A DNA stretch of 64,000 nucleotides from Arctopsyche grandis. Lineage: Eukaryota > Arthropoda > Insecta > Trichoptera > Hydropsychidae. Location: positions 26,037,001 through 26,101,000 of the forward strand of contig NC_135362.1 in assembly GCF_051622035.1 (NCBI RefSeq). Reading direction: 5' to 3'. The notes under the pieces are model-generated. The model worked only from the letters and a program-made list of their open reading frames with translations, did not search any database and had not been told where the DNA came from. The translations under genes were made by a program, and so were the position numbers. This document shows positions 22,701 to 32,532 of this stretch, in pieces (the stretch's first letter is position 1; every line of letters starts with the position of its first letter).

Positions 22701-25700
22701 ATGTCGGCGCATCGAGATATAAACATGGTTTAAAGTGCTAAACGATTTCACTGGTAAACCCTTACCACGTGTCCCTTCACAAATTGAATCTGTATGCCGT
22801 ATTGTGTGATACAATATAAACAATGCGATACTTTTTGAACTTAATGTACAGTCACTTCTTACTTTTTGAAGTAAAAACTTCCTTAAGCATTGTAGAGCGA
22901 TTTCGATTTATGTATGTATGCGGCTGAACTTGTTACAAAACATTGCATTCCAGACTCATCTGCGCGATTGAATTATAGTGGAAAGGTAGCCAAGGCCACG
23001 TCCCCTCTGCCTTTCTTCCTCTCAAGCCATTATCTCACAAATCTAACCTGTTTATTATCTGGTATATATTTAGTTTTAACCCAATTTGCCGAAATTCTGA
23101 GAGGCCTTGTGTATGTAGGTTATTGAAACTACTTTAAATAATATTTTATTGGTTTATGACCTGGTCTTCGTCTATTACTAAATCTCAAAGCCACCGCTAA
23201 GTGCTGTACTTTTTTTTCGTTGTTCAAAGAAATATACGCCTATTCCCTAAGAAAGTTTGGATATACACATTTTTTTGATCTTTCATAGAAAATTTAAATT
23301 AATAATTGTTAGTTTTGAGGAAAAAGCCGGTTGATCGAGCCAAAAAAACCTGGTTTTCAGTGTTTTGAACAATGGTAAAAAAACGATTTTTCGGTTTCCG
23401 GTTTTAGCCAAATTGGAAGCCCTACTTGCAAAGACTACTGAAATTAAATATACATATGTACATTCGCTGTACTTTTTTAGTACAACTTATATACATGTAT
23501 GTATGTATGTATTTCGCCAGGGTTCATGTTGGTTCTGTCCTACTTACTTTGCTTTTATTTCGAGCTGATGAAGCAGTATGTCGTACACACGACGCCATAT
23601 TGATAAATATAAGTCGGCAACCTTCTGACACAATTCCCGTTGTCTTTTTAAACTTTTTTTTTGTTTTAATCCAGCTTTCTCCAAACACTAAACATACAGG
23701 TAGACATTACTTACTACTCGGAGAGCCACAACGAACTAAGCATTCGTTAAGCATCACATGTACAAGATGTTACCTTAACCATTCTTCAACTCATGCATGC
23801 CAACCTAATCATTCATATTGTATTATTCTAAGCTAGAAAACTAAATCCCACCAGTGGCGTAGCTAGAAATTTTGGGCCCTGATGCAAATATTACGCAAGG
23901 GCTCCTTGATATTTTTTTGAAATACGAAATGAAATAAATTTATGTACATATTTTACATAATAAATATTCATATAATAGAGAAAATAATAAAATATTTTAG
24001 AAATAATCTCACCAACTTTAATTTTTCTTTCTTGCTTTCATAATCACTAATTAAATTTTTAACTTCTAATTTTGCCGCTTATTTATGTTCAATGGCCAAC
24101 AGTGCAAAATTATTTTGTCTTGATTGTCCGATAGAGTTTCTTTCGTTGTTTTTAATCATTTTTAATTTACTGAAAGATCTTTCAATACTCGCCACTGTTA
24201 TTGGTAAAGTAAAAAATAACATAAACACGACATAAGCTTCGGAAAATTCACTTTCCAAACAACTGTATTTTGTTATAAGTAAATATGAAAATTGTTTTAT
24301 GGTCATGTTTTCAGTGAAATTGTTTTTCAATAATGAAATTACTTGAATGAACTAGTCATAAAATTGATCTGAGAAAACTTCTGGATATTTTTTCCTTAAT
24401 TTTAAACAATTTTCTAAAATATTTTAATTATGATGAATTCATAATATTACGAGGTTCAAGAAAACTGAAATAGTTTTTCACTGACTGCATTCCTTGAAAG
24501 CGACTTTTAAGTTGAACGTTTTACCTTGTTAATAATGTTATAAAATACATTTAGTCTGAATAGTTATTCACTGTTGAATCTGTAATCGGATGCTAACTCA
24601 TCAGAATGACGTTTAATGATATTTTGACGTTTGTTTTCAAAGTCATCATTTGAGCCCCACTTCCTGCTTCTGATTTTATTTCTTCGTATTGATAATACGT
24701 AATTTACTAACATTATCTAAATCACCACTAACATATATGTATACGATTTGACACCAAAGTGGCTTCGTCTAAATTAAAATATCGTTTCTGCAATATTTTC
24801 GTACTCGAACCTCATTTGTAATTGACCATACATAACTAAATGTGTCATACGCAGCTTAGCTTATATTTGGCATCAAATATGATCCATATTTACTTGGCTT
24901 TTGTAAGAATACACGAGAAAGTATTTTGTCATTTTCTGTTTTGATCTGTTACAATATTCAATATATTTAGATATAAAATAATACTTTTTTTTATATTGAG
25001 TGTTAAAAAATTTGGGCCCTTGTCGAGCATGGGCCCTGATCATTGATGTATAATACACTAGATCCGCCCTCACAGTTTATCTCAGTAGGTAGGTAGGTAC
25101 CGCTGCGTCGTAGGGAAAACCCTTTTTTTTTCTAGTTAAACCCCCCGCGCCCCTCAGTTAGTGAAGACAAGATCTCCGATCAAAATCACACGTCAGGGCC
25201 CATCTATGTGTATTATATATCTATGGCCCTGATGCTTTGCATCACTCCGCGCAATGGTAGCTACGCCACTGAATCCCACATGCATGTATGGATAATATTT
25301 ATGGACTCATTTGTGCGTCGTTTCTTTTCAGATCCGCGAACCGGGATGTCCCTATCTGACTGATAAGTCTCAACTGAGGGTCCAAATCGAATGGGACGAG
25401 AGCTATCTCCTATTCCAAGCGACATATCACAAATACGACGACGTGTGCCGGATTCACAACTTCCAAATGAGGTATGCACTCTTCATTCGACCATTCACCG
25501 TCACTTGGCCGTCATTCAGTAGACTTGACATGCTCCACTTGTGTTTTCAGACGCGAGATAGCAACGCTTCAAGCTGAAAACTACAGTCTGGAGAGGCAGC
25601 TGTTCAGCTACCAGCGCAGCATTGCATGCGCACATTCTAGAGGCACGTATTCAGACGACCTGCCAACACCTGATGGTATTTGCGGTCTTTCTAAAAATCG

Positions 25701-25884
25701 AAATTCACCCCAACGAGGGCTTCCGATACCCGATCCAAACCAAGCTGCCGATTTCGAACCGTGCGTTTCAGACAATCAAACTGAGGTTTCTATTGCAGGG
25801 AATCCGGACGAGGAGCACTGCTGCGGCGAGGAGAGGTGCTCTCTTGGAGAGAGGAGTCTTTCCACGGAAACGGAATACGCCTGA
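16736..25884 (+). CDS. Unrecognised multi-exon gene with coiled-coil segment (5' end missing)
   Basis: Three exons join in frame: 16736-16886, 25332-25471 and 25551-25884. Acceptors are tttcag, ttttcag and ttttcag; donors are GAG|gtaag and GAG|gtatg. Phases fit: the first exon begins with the third base of a codon, exon 1/2 is phase 0 and exon 2/3 phase 2. The protein includes YVSWTAYIMRYHKSG, LPLPGVPFSHYY, LRVQIEWDESYLLFQATYHK and RREIATLQAENYSLERQLF. The last reads as a short coiled coil. I do not recognise the family and assign no function. Upstream exons are needed but not found. The frame stops at TGA 25882-25884, after TETEYA. It would stay open, if that TGA were sense, to a second TGA at 26020-26022, giving QSLWDTIAGLVCALGDLF. 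The 8.4-kb first intron is full of transposons, including an hAT element ending 60 bp before the second exon. Confidence 0.7.
17093..17749. mobile_element. hAT-like non-autonomous element
   Basis: Ends TAGGGTTTCTGGACTTGAC and, reversed from the right, TAGGGTTTCTAAAAACCCGG are inverted repeats followed by CCGGG-rich subterminal repeats. An 8-bp near-perfect target duplication flanks it (GTCTCAAG 17085-17092, GTCTCATG 17750-17757). Length 657 bp, no coding. Eight-base duplication points to hAT. Confidence 0.75.
18204..18420 (+). mobile_element. MITE-B, single arm
   Basis: GGTCTACGTGACGAGCCAGA through GGCAAAGATCGAAAATCGAA to the central TTTTCCTCCCGTATTCTGCG is one arm of the fold-back element also seen whole at 27461 and 35613. 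The second arm is absent here. Confidence 0.8.
18421..19017. other. Intronic AT-rich DNA
   Basis: Contains ACTAGTGGTGCTACCCGGCT (18566), the same repeat-end word type as at 15583. No other feature. Confidence 0.35.
19018..19590. mobile_element. DNA element with GGTGCTAG ends and 8-bp target duplication
   Basis: Ends GGTGCTAGTATAGTATGCGG and, reversed from the right, GGTGCTAGTTTAGTATGCGG are near-identical. Subterminal GCATGCGATCTACC motifs are repeated. A perfect 8-bp duplication AATATAAT flanks it (19010-19017, 19591-19598). The interior has three ~70-bp copies of CAGCCAACACCTATTTATTT...GGTTGGCCCT in the order forward, inverted, forward. Length 573 bp, non-coding. The 8-bp duplication suggests hAT, but the ends do not start CAG. 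Confidence 0.75.
19599..20352. other. Intronic AT-rich DNA, nothing recognised
   Basis: Short frames only; no repeat ends recognised. Confidence 0.35.
20353..20712 (+). repeat. SINE family 1 with nested mini-MITE
   Basis: The head GCCAACAGTGTGGCTTAA is split at TTAA by an 82-bp insertion and resumes TTAATGGTAGCGTATGTG, then B-box GGGTTCGATCC and the body to ATCCATAGATG. Removing the insertion restores a head like that at 4501. Confidence 0.85.
20372..20453. mobile_element. 82-bp TTAA-flanked MITE (piggyBac-type target)
   Basis: Inverted ends CCGCTTAGCTGCCCA and CCGCTTAGACGCCCA (right end reversed) are flanked by TTAA on both sides (20368-20371, 20454-20457), the piggyBac target duplication. 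The insertion is inside a SINE whose uninterrupted relative (4501 copy) has a single TTAA. It has no coding capacity and must rely on a transposase elsewhere. Confidence 0.8.
20713..21005. other. Intronic, nothing recognised
   Basis: No feature beyond TACATATGTA-type words. Confidence 0.35.
21006..21345 (+). repeat. SINE family 1
   Basis: Head CCCACAGCATAGCTTGGTAG, B-box GGGTTCAATCCC, and body with a local duplication of GACTCCAAGTC. No tail hairpin. Confidence 0.75.
21346..21667. other. Intronic DNA with short internal repeat
   Basis: ACTGGCGATTTCATTTTAC occurs about three times between 21380 and 21450, forming a small tandem array. No gene. Confidence 0.45.
21668..21882 (-). repeat. SINE family 1, minus orientation, partial
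   Basis: Reversed, the sequence gives the body GTGACTCCAGGTTGATCGTT ... GAAACGGTTCCTGTAAATTG and the ATAGATATCACTGTGGATTA 3' part. Head and tail hairpin missing. Confidence 0.7.
21883..23851. other. Intronic DNA, no gene or known repeat
   Basis: Short open frames lack domains. No inverted or tandem structure was noticed. It lies inside the first visible intron of the unrecognised plus-strand gene. Confidence 0.35.
23852..25271 (-). mobile_element. hAT transposon, degenerate
   Basis: Inverted ends CAGTGGCGTAGCTA match between left and right (right reads TAGCTACGCCACTG). A perfect 8-bp target duplication AATCCCAC flanks the element (23844-23851, 25272-25279). Both are hAT hallmarks. The 1420-bp interior holds a minus-strand remnant of the hAT dimerisation domain. 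GGGCCCTGAT lies inside both ends. The insertion is intronic, 60 bp upstream of a coding exon. Confidence 0.92.
24079..24330 (-). pseudogene. hAT transposase C-terminal (dimerisation) fragment
   Basis: The 83-residue frame contains FTLPITVASIERSFSKLKMI and NNFALLAIEH, the typical hAT C-terminal dimerisation motif (LPxxxxxxERsFSklk...NLaLLsIe). The upstream catalytic region is frameshifted beyond recognition. Confidence 0.85.
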
Positions 25885-26022
25885 GGGAAGCGAGAGGGGC
25901 GACAGGTCGTGGGGGCCTCCGCCCCATCAGAGCCCCATCGAAGGCAGTCCCTCTGGGACACCATTGCTGGTCTCGTCTGTGCCCTTGGCGATCTTTTCTC
26001 GCGATCTAACAAGCCACCATGA
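25885..26022 (+). other. Open extension downstream of an in-frame TGA
   Basis: In the same frame as the last exon of the unrecognised gene, 45 codons follow the TGA at 25882, ending at TGA 26020-26022. They include RRQSLWDTIAGLVCALGDLF then SRSNKPP. The residue mix looks protein-like and GC content stays at exon level. Options are readthrough, a CGA-to-TGA change, a base-call error, or chance. Confidence 0.4.
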
Positions 26023-26203
26023 CAGGCAGTTTAGAGTCTTAAGCTAGGACCTCTCTTGAAAAATGTTTCAACAACAAAACCATACTTCGACCTACGTACA
26101 TACATGCATAGGTATATACAGTGCATTCATCACACGAAGGCTGCTTGTGAAACGAATACTATCGCAATGTACACATATGTATTTGTTTTTTATACATTCA
26201 AAA

Positions 26204-27092
26204 GGGTACTATTTATCGGCCCGGCAAAAGAGCCCTATTTCAAGACAAATTATGTATTTATCACGACTTTATATGCAAATGACTATCTCAACATTTCGCC
26301 ATGCAAATAAAAAGAGTGCCCCTCTCTAAAATAGCTCTAACGACGTATTCGCTGTCCACCCGGCAAATCAAACGTCAAAAGGTTTGTTCATACCTATCCA
26401 GCACGACCCGAATCCTGCAAGTACGGACAGTATTCTTTAGTACATTCTATATGGACGCGCATGAATGCGTAAATGCGCATGCGCGAATCAAGTATGAATA
26501 CGTCCATATAATGTACCAAAGAATAGTATCCGCACTTGCAGGACACCTGCAGGATACGGGTCGTGCTGGATAGGTATGAACAGGCCTAAATGGGTTGTCA
26601 GTAACAAAAATAAAATTTGACAAAAATAAATACCGACCCTAACAACCTAATCTTAAATTAATAAAACCAACCCTAACTTAACCTAAACCTTAAATAAATA
26701 AGTGTTGGCTGCTAATATATTACGATGTGTTTGGATGGATATTATGATGTGTGGGCCATGAAGAGAATGGGAATGGACAGGAGCGGGGCGACGCGCTATC
26801 ATCCAATTGACAAAAATTATAATTTCACTGATAGGGGCCAGTGAAAATGTAATTAGATATGATTTCACTGAACTATATATATTCACTGAACCCAGTGAAA
26901 ATGTAACTGGTTAGGATTTCACTGAAACGTAAACTTTTATTTTTGTTACTGGCAACCTATTTGACGTTTGATTTGCCGGGCTGACGCCGAATCTGTCGTG
27001 CGAGCTATTTTAGATATGTTAATTTGACATTAAATGTCGTTTTGACATATGTCGTGTAATTTATTTTACAGCCGCGCCAAAAATATTATCCC
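26204..27092. mobile_element. MITE-C with nested insertions
   Basis: Ends GGGTACTATTTATCGGCCCG and, reversed from the right, GGGGATAATATTTTTGGCGC match the two ends of the intact copy at 56252. The 9-bp flanks CATTCAAAA and CATTAAAAA differ at one base. The copy contains an extra ~85 bp near 26230-26312 and a palindromic element at 26386-26581. It lies just 3' of the unrecognised gene. Confidence 0.75.
26386..26581. mobile_element. Palindromic MITE nested in MITE-C
   Basis: Arms of ~80 bp start GTTCATACCTATCCAGCACG and end with its inverse CGTGCTGGATAGGTATGAAC. A short AT/GC centre (CGCATGCGCG) separates them. Length 196 bp, non-coding. It interrupts the MITE-C phrase GTCAAA...GGGTTGTCAGTAAC that is continuous at 56360-56380. 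Confidence 0.85.
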
Positions 27093-27250
27093 CATTAAAA
27101 ACCTGCCCAATGGTATTATTTAAATACGCCTACGTGAGATAGAACTGTATAGCACTGTATATCCATAATTTTACTTTTATTTTCTTATTCTCATTATGAT
27201 TCAGCTTTCTTTAATAACTATATGAAAGAAGTATAACTCTACAACCGTGC

Positions 27251-27824
27251 CAGTGGTAGATCCAGGAAATTTGCAGGGTGGGGGCCATTTCTAATTTTTA
27301 ATACACACATTTTTTTTTCAATAATAAAACGTACATTATTAATTTATTGTCATATAAGCTTATTAGTTTGAATTACGTTTTTAAACGCCGAATGTGAATT
27401 TTAATTATTATGTATATGTATAATATTGTGTAGTCCTCTATAATCTGTAATACAAAACTGGGTCTACGTGACGAGACAGAATGTTAAACGACAGAAAACG
27501 CAAATATCGGAAGGCAAAGATCGAAAATCGAAAGATCTTAAGTCGAAAGATCAAAAAAAAAAACGCGCGCGCGCACATTAATACGGGAGGAAAAGCCTAT
27601 TCCTCTTGTTCCTGTTGTATCCTGCTCGCGCAAATTAAGTGAGTATGTACCGTTTACCATGCACTTTTTTTTTTTTTGATCTTTCGACTTAAGATCTTTC
27701 GATTTTCGATCTTTGCCTTCCAATATTTGCGTTTTCTGTCGTTTAACATTCTGTCTCGTCACGGAGACCGATGCATAATATTATGTAGTCCTTTAGGGTG
27801 GTGGCCATCTTGGATCCGCCATTG
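27251..27824. mobile_element. hAT-like element containing MITE-B
   Basis: Ends CAGTGGTAGATCCAGG and, reversed from the right, CAATGGCGGATCCAAG are inverted repeats. The 8-bp flanks AACCGTGC and TACAGTGC match at six positions. GGTGGGGGCCATTT and its inverse lie just inside. The interior is non-coding and is interrupted by MITE-B. Confidence 0.65.
27461..27769. mobile_element. MITE-B fold-back element, complete
   Basis: GGTCTACGTGACGAGACAGA at the left and its inverse TCTGTCTCGTCACGGAGACC at the right cap long arms containing GGCAAAGATCGAAAATCGAA. Length 309 bp. Flanking DNA shows a local rearrangement: ATAATATTGTGTAGTCCT is repeated on the far side. Confidence 0.85.
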
Positions 27825-30800
27825 TACAGTGCTGATATATGTATGTAATCTGTAATACAAAACTACATACATATGTCACTTCCAATCCAAAAATATATTC
27901 AGTGTAACCAACACATCTTCAAAATGTATCTAATATAAATTTATTTATGTACATTAAAAAGACGGCTTTCGTTTATATATGTGTGTCCATTGTACATACA
28001 TAATCTTATATACTAAAATTAGACTTATATATATGTACTAAAAACATATTACATCATGGAATCAGAACTACTACAATACAATATGTGAACTGACAAACGG
28101 GCTAATAGTTTTATTTTGCTTAGTTTGAACATGTATTAATATTATATTTCGTTTTCAAGTGCATACATCTGTAATTACACGTTGACCTGAAAGAATTACA
28201 TAAGTACTTTTATATTTGTTCATCGCTATATTTGGAAAGCTTAAACCTAAAATGTGTAACACATGATATTTTTTATAAAATATTGTCCTTTCAGACCAAA
28301 AACTATATATGTATTTAGTGCATACTGTGTAATCATGTCTTCATACGTGTTATAAAATGTCAATTCAAATTTGGTATACAAATTTCTTATAAAGAAAATA
28401 TATATTATATAATTATACTGAGTGTAAAAGTATTAACCGCCGGATATATGCGTACTTTTAATGAAACTATAATAATAACAAAAAAAATCATTTAAAAAGT
28501 TTAATTCATTTAGTAATCGTTAATTTGATTAAAACTGTAATGTAATAGCTTTAGTGTTCTATATATTACAGTATTTGTCTTTCAACAGGGTCTCTCATAC
28601 ACATTCAAACACAAAATATATATATATATAGGGTTTTAAAAATTATATTTATTGATAAAAATAGACTTAAAATGAAAAATCCTTCCGAACCCTCAGACTG
28701 CATGTTTTATTTGATATATTTGATGATTAAATTATGACATACTTTCATCGGTCCATATTGAACGCTGCTTGTCAAATTTTAAATTACATATTGGGCTTAT
28801 TGTAATGATTTAATTAAATTCAAGATCAGCTTAACATATATAACTCAACCTTGCTTTTTCCTAGGGATCAATGTATAAGTAACATAATGAAAAATATATA
28901 TACATATATAATTAAACGACTTTGTAAATATTTTCTATATTATCATTTAATTTACTTTCCAAAACTATTTATATTCAATTAAAGTTTTAATTAGTATAAC
29001 TAAAACGACTGTTTTAAATATATAAAGTGTAATATTTATCATTGAATGATGTTGTAACTCTATATTTTCTCACTGGGACCAACTAATCTTATCTTTTATA
29101 CTTTAAACATATCTTTTATTTATTAAAATGTATTGATTGCCACAATTTTATAATTAAATTTAACTGGTTCGCAGTTCTAAACATCAATTTCAATTTCTTT
29201 CATTGTTTATTTGTGTATTCTGAGATACATAACAAAATTTCTTCATTTTCTATGTATTTCCTAGGAAAATGTTTAGTGAAAAAATCATTAGCAATGACAT
29301 TTAAAAGATACTGTCAGAAAATATCACATACATGTATATTTAAATCATTATTAAATTTAAAACGTGATAATCTTACGAAAATATGAAAGTGACAATGCTT
29401 TTCTAGGGACATATTGATGGTTTAATATCATTTATGAAGTCGGGAAAAATTTAGATACAATAAATGTATTGTATCTATGCATATATTTACAAACCTTTCA
29501 ATGCATTTTGAATTTGGAATTTTTAAATAAGACAAGTCACTTTTTTCAACTGTACTATAAATTTAATCACATTCATAATCAATAATATAGTTTTATAGAT
29601 GTGTGTTCCTAGAAGAATATCATTCATTCATGTCTTAATAAATTATATAACATGATCTTTGGTCAGTATTGTAAATTAAAATCAATTAAATACATACTAT
29701 TTTACATATATATGAATCTGCCTAGAGTCTAGTCTCTGGACAACAGTCATTTATATATTTATTATTATTATAATAAAAATAATAGCGTAGTAAAATTCTA
29801 AGCATTGTATGTCGCATAGTGCAAATTGTTTAGCTTTTGCTGAAAATATCAATATTTAACTAAAAATACATATTTATATGAAAACCCTTATAGAAAATTT
29901 ATTTCTTTATCATATTATATTATATAATTAAAAATATATACATATTTGTTGATTCGCGTAGATGAATTTTAATATTTGTAAGCTTGATTTGAAATAATTG
30001 CACCATTTAAAAATATCTATTTGAATGTTACATATCAATTATACACGCTCACACTCACATTTATAAACAAACATATATATGTAAATCCAATATTACAATT
30101 GCATGTTTAAATTATATAAATAAGAAAGGTACACATTTTAATATAATTTTGAATATTAAACGTGCGACCGAAAAAAGACATGTACACGTGTAAATTATAA
30201 TGTAACATATTATGTTACATTACACTGTATGTATGTTTCACATTAAACGTCTTCAATTTAGTCGCATGCTTTATATATTGTATATATAATAAATTATATA
30301 TAATGCCATCTATTTCATGGATTCAATAGTTTCCTTAGCTTAAGTTTAAGACATTCGAATTATCAAAACTTGAATTGTGCAATGTGCACTTTACGATGAT
30401 CAAATTTGCTATGTATATTAATATATAGTTTATCATCGATTTGAAAAATGTGTGTATAATATATAAATAACATATGTATGTATATCATATTTTTATTATA
30501 AATATAATTTTTAGTCACATACTTATTCAGAATGCCTATCGGCTGCTATTTCATGTTAGAATTTTTGTATTTCAAATTCAAGTACATATTTAAGAAATCG
30601 TAGAATCAAATCTGAACGTATTGAAAGCAACCAACCAGTGTTTAAAAAATAAAACAATATTATGAAAATGTTGAAAATATGTATATAATAATCATCAAAA
30701 AAGTGTAAATATTGTAGATGGCCTAATTTAAAGTCTATGTGTATCTTGTGAGGGAAGCAAATTTTATTTCCAAGTGTCATACACATCTATGTGTGCCTTT

Positions 30801-31003
30801 AATGTCTGTGTTCTGGACTGACAGATAACTATCGCTTTCTGAAAAAAAAATCATTCGTTTTCTTGGTAAAGTTTTAAAAAAAAAGCAATCTTATAATTAA
30901 ATTTAACATTTTTCCGTTTATTTTTGATAAATGTGCTACCTTTGTCGATATGAAAAATAATAACTATAACACATAACTATTTACAAAATTTACTATTAAC
31001 TAC

Positions 31004-31083
<80 letters not shown>

Positions 31084-31298
31084 TTCTCACATAATATAAG
31101 TTGTAAATCTTACTGTATGCTTTTCTATGAAGATCGATGTTTTATCATATACTAACAAAATAAAGTGTGTTGATAATCTTGAATGCGTTAATTTTCATTA
31201 TGTACTTCAACTTTAAATATAGATTTTACTTAACATAAAATTCAAATAACTAATGATTATTGCATGGTAAATAATAATTATAGTATTTGCCCTACTCA
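27825..31298. other. Long AT-rich stretch, mostly unique
   Basis: About 3.4 kb of AT-rich DNA lacks recognisable transposon ends or coding frames. It could be a long 3' UTR or downstream flank of the plus-strand gene ending near 26.0 kb. An AATAAA lies near 31158. That link is inference. A (TA)n run lies at 31007-31078. Confidence 0.35.
31007..31078. repeat. (TA)n microsatellite
   Basis: Pure TA run of ~36 units. Confidence 0.95.
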
Positions 31299-31400
31299 GG
31301 GACGGCCCGAGAGGCGGATGAAACGGGCGGTCGCCCAGGGCGCTAGCCCCAAAAGGGGCGCCATTTACTCATCCTCATTTAGTTTTAAGCAATATTATAG
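31299..31400 (+). mobile_element. hAT-like terminal fragment
   Basis: CAGGGACGGCCCGAGAGGC followed by GGGCGGTCGCCCAGGGCGC resembles the ends of hAT elements (CAGGGGCGG...GGGCGCC). No matching right end was found, so it is a truncated remnant or a misread GC-rich patch. Confidence 0.4.
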
Positions 31401-32123
31401 AATTAATTCAAAAAAATTTGAAAACAGGAGTGCTTTTTATTACATACCTCCTTTACGTTTCACTTATGATTATTATTCAGGAAAAAGTTTGCCTCTTATC
31501 CGATCGTTTTCATACTTTGCCATATTGCTCATTTTGGTCATCAATATAAGTAAATGGAGCCTTCGCCATTACGATAGAGATAAAATATCGTATAAGAAGC
31601 ATTTCAGGTCCGAAGATTTTTAATCTCGGTGACAGTTGGTAGTCATTAATTTTATACATAGATGGCGGTAGTAAAAAAAATATTGGTGTTTTTATTCAAA
31701 ATAATAATTTTATATACAAATTATACAAGAGGTGTGTTTTTAAAGTAAAGCACTGCTACTTTTTTCTGATATCGAGCCTGACTCTGTTAATAGTGGTACC
31801 ACCTTAGGGTTTCAAAGATCATTTTTGTTAAAAATTGAATTTTAACTAGGGGAAACATTCCAGTTGTAAACCATTCCTGCTGGGTCGTTAGCCATTTAAA
31901 TTTAAAATAAAATATAAAAAAAATTACGCAATATCTTTTAATCCCTCGATGGTGCTCTATTTCACTACTTAAAATATGAACTGATAGCAATATATAAATT
32001 TGCTATCTGTTTATTTCTATGAATGTATTATTTTAATTCAAATGACGAGCAACTGTAGAATTTCCTCTATAATCAACTGCCTTCCTCAATCTATGAAAAT
32101 CTAGCTCGAAAATTTTTGTAATT
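31401..32123. other. Intergenic, nothing recognised
   Basis: Short frames with no domain. It precedes the WDR83 promoter. Confidence 0.35.
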
Positions 32124-32305
32124 GGATTATTAGTCACATTGCGATGGTCACTTTGATGAAAATTTTTGCTATAAAAACCACGAATGCGGAATATTTGGCA
32201 TTCAAGTTTTCGTTAGTATGATGGACTTTTCGGCTGCCAGATGTTCCGTTATAGAGATTTTAGTGACTTTTGGGGGAGCGCTTTGTGACCAATCATCACC
32301 GAACC
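32124..32305 (+). mobile_element. MITE-A, upstream of WDR83
   Basis: Starts GGATTATTAGTCACATTGCG and ends CATCACCGAACC, matching the copy at 5755. It ends ~230 bp before the WDR83 start codon, so it lies in the probable promoter region. Confidence 0.7.
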
Positions 32306-32532
32306 AAAATTTCATTGTCGCAAGTTTTAGCCGGAAACCATACTTTTTCGACCAAACGGTTTGACAGCTGTCAAATGTCATTTGTATGTAATTTTTAACA
32401 TAACCTACGATTACAAACATTTCGTCCTGTTCTTTGAATAAATCTTTAACCAACTGTGAATTTATAATTTTTTATTAGCAATTATTATATTTTCATGAAT
32501 ATAAAAATTGATTTGTTTAATTATTTAAAAGT

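Noticed and set aside
25622-26047. Alternative 141-codon frame overlapping the last exon of the unrecognised gene
   Set aside because: The acceptor at 25550 and the coiled-coil continuity support the other frame. This one is only open by GC content, though a short 70-bp intron could in theory switch into it.
31264-31623. 119-codon plus-strand frame
   Set aside because: It begins within an hAT-like end and has no recognisable domain.
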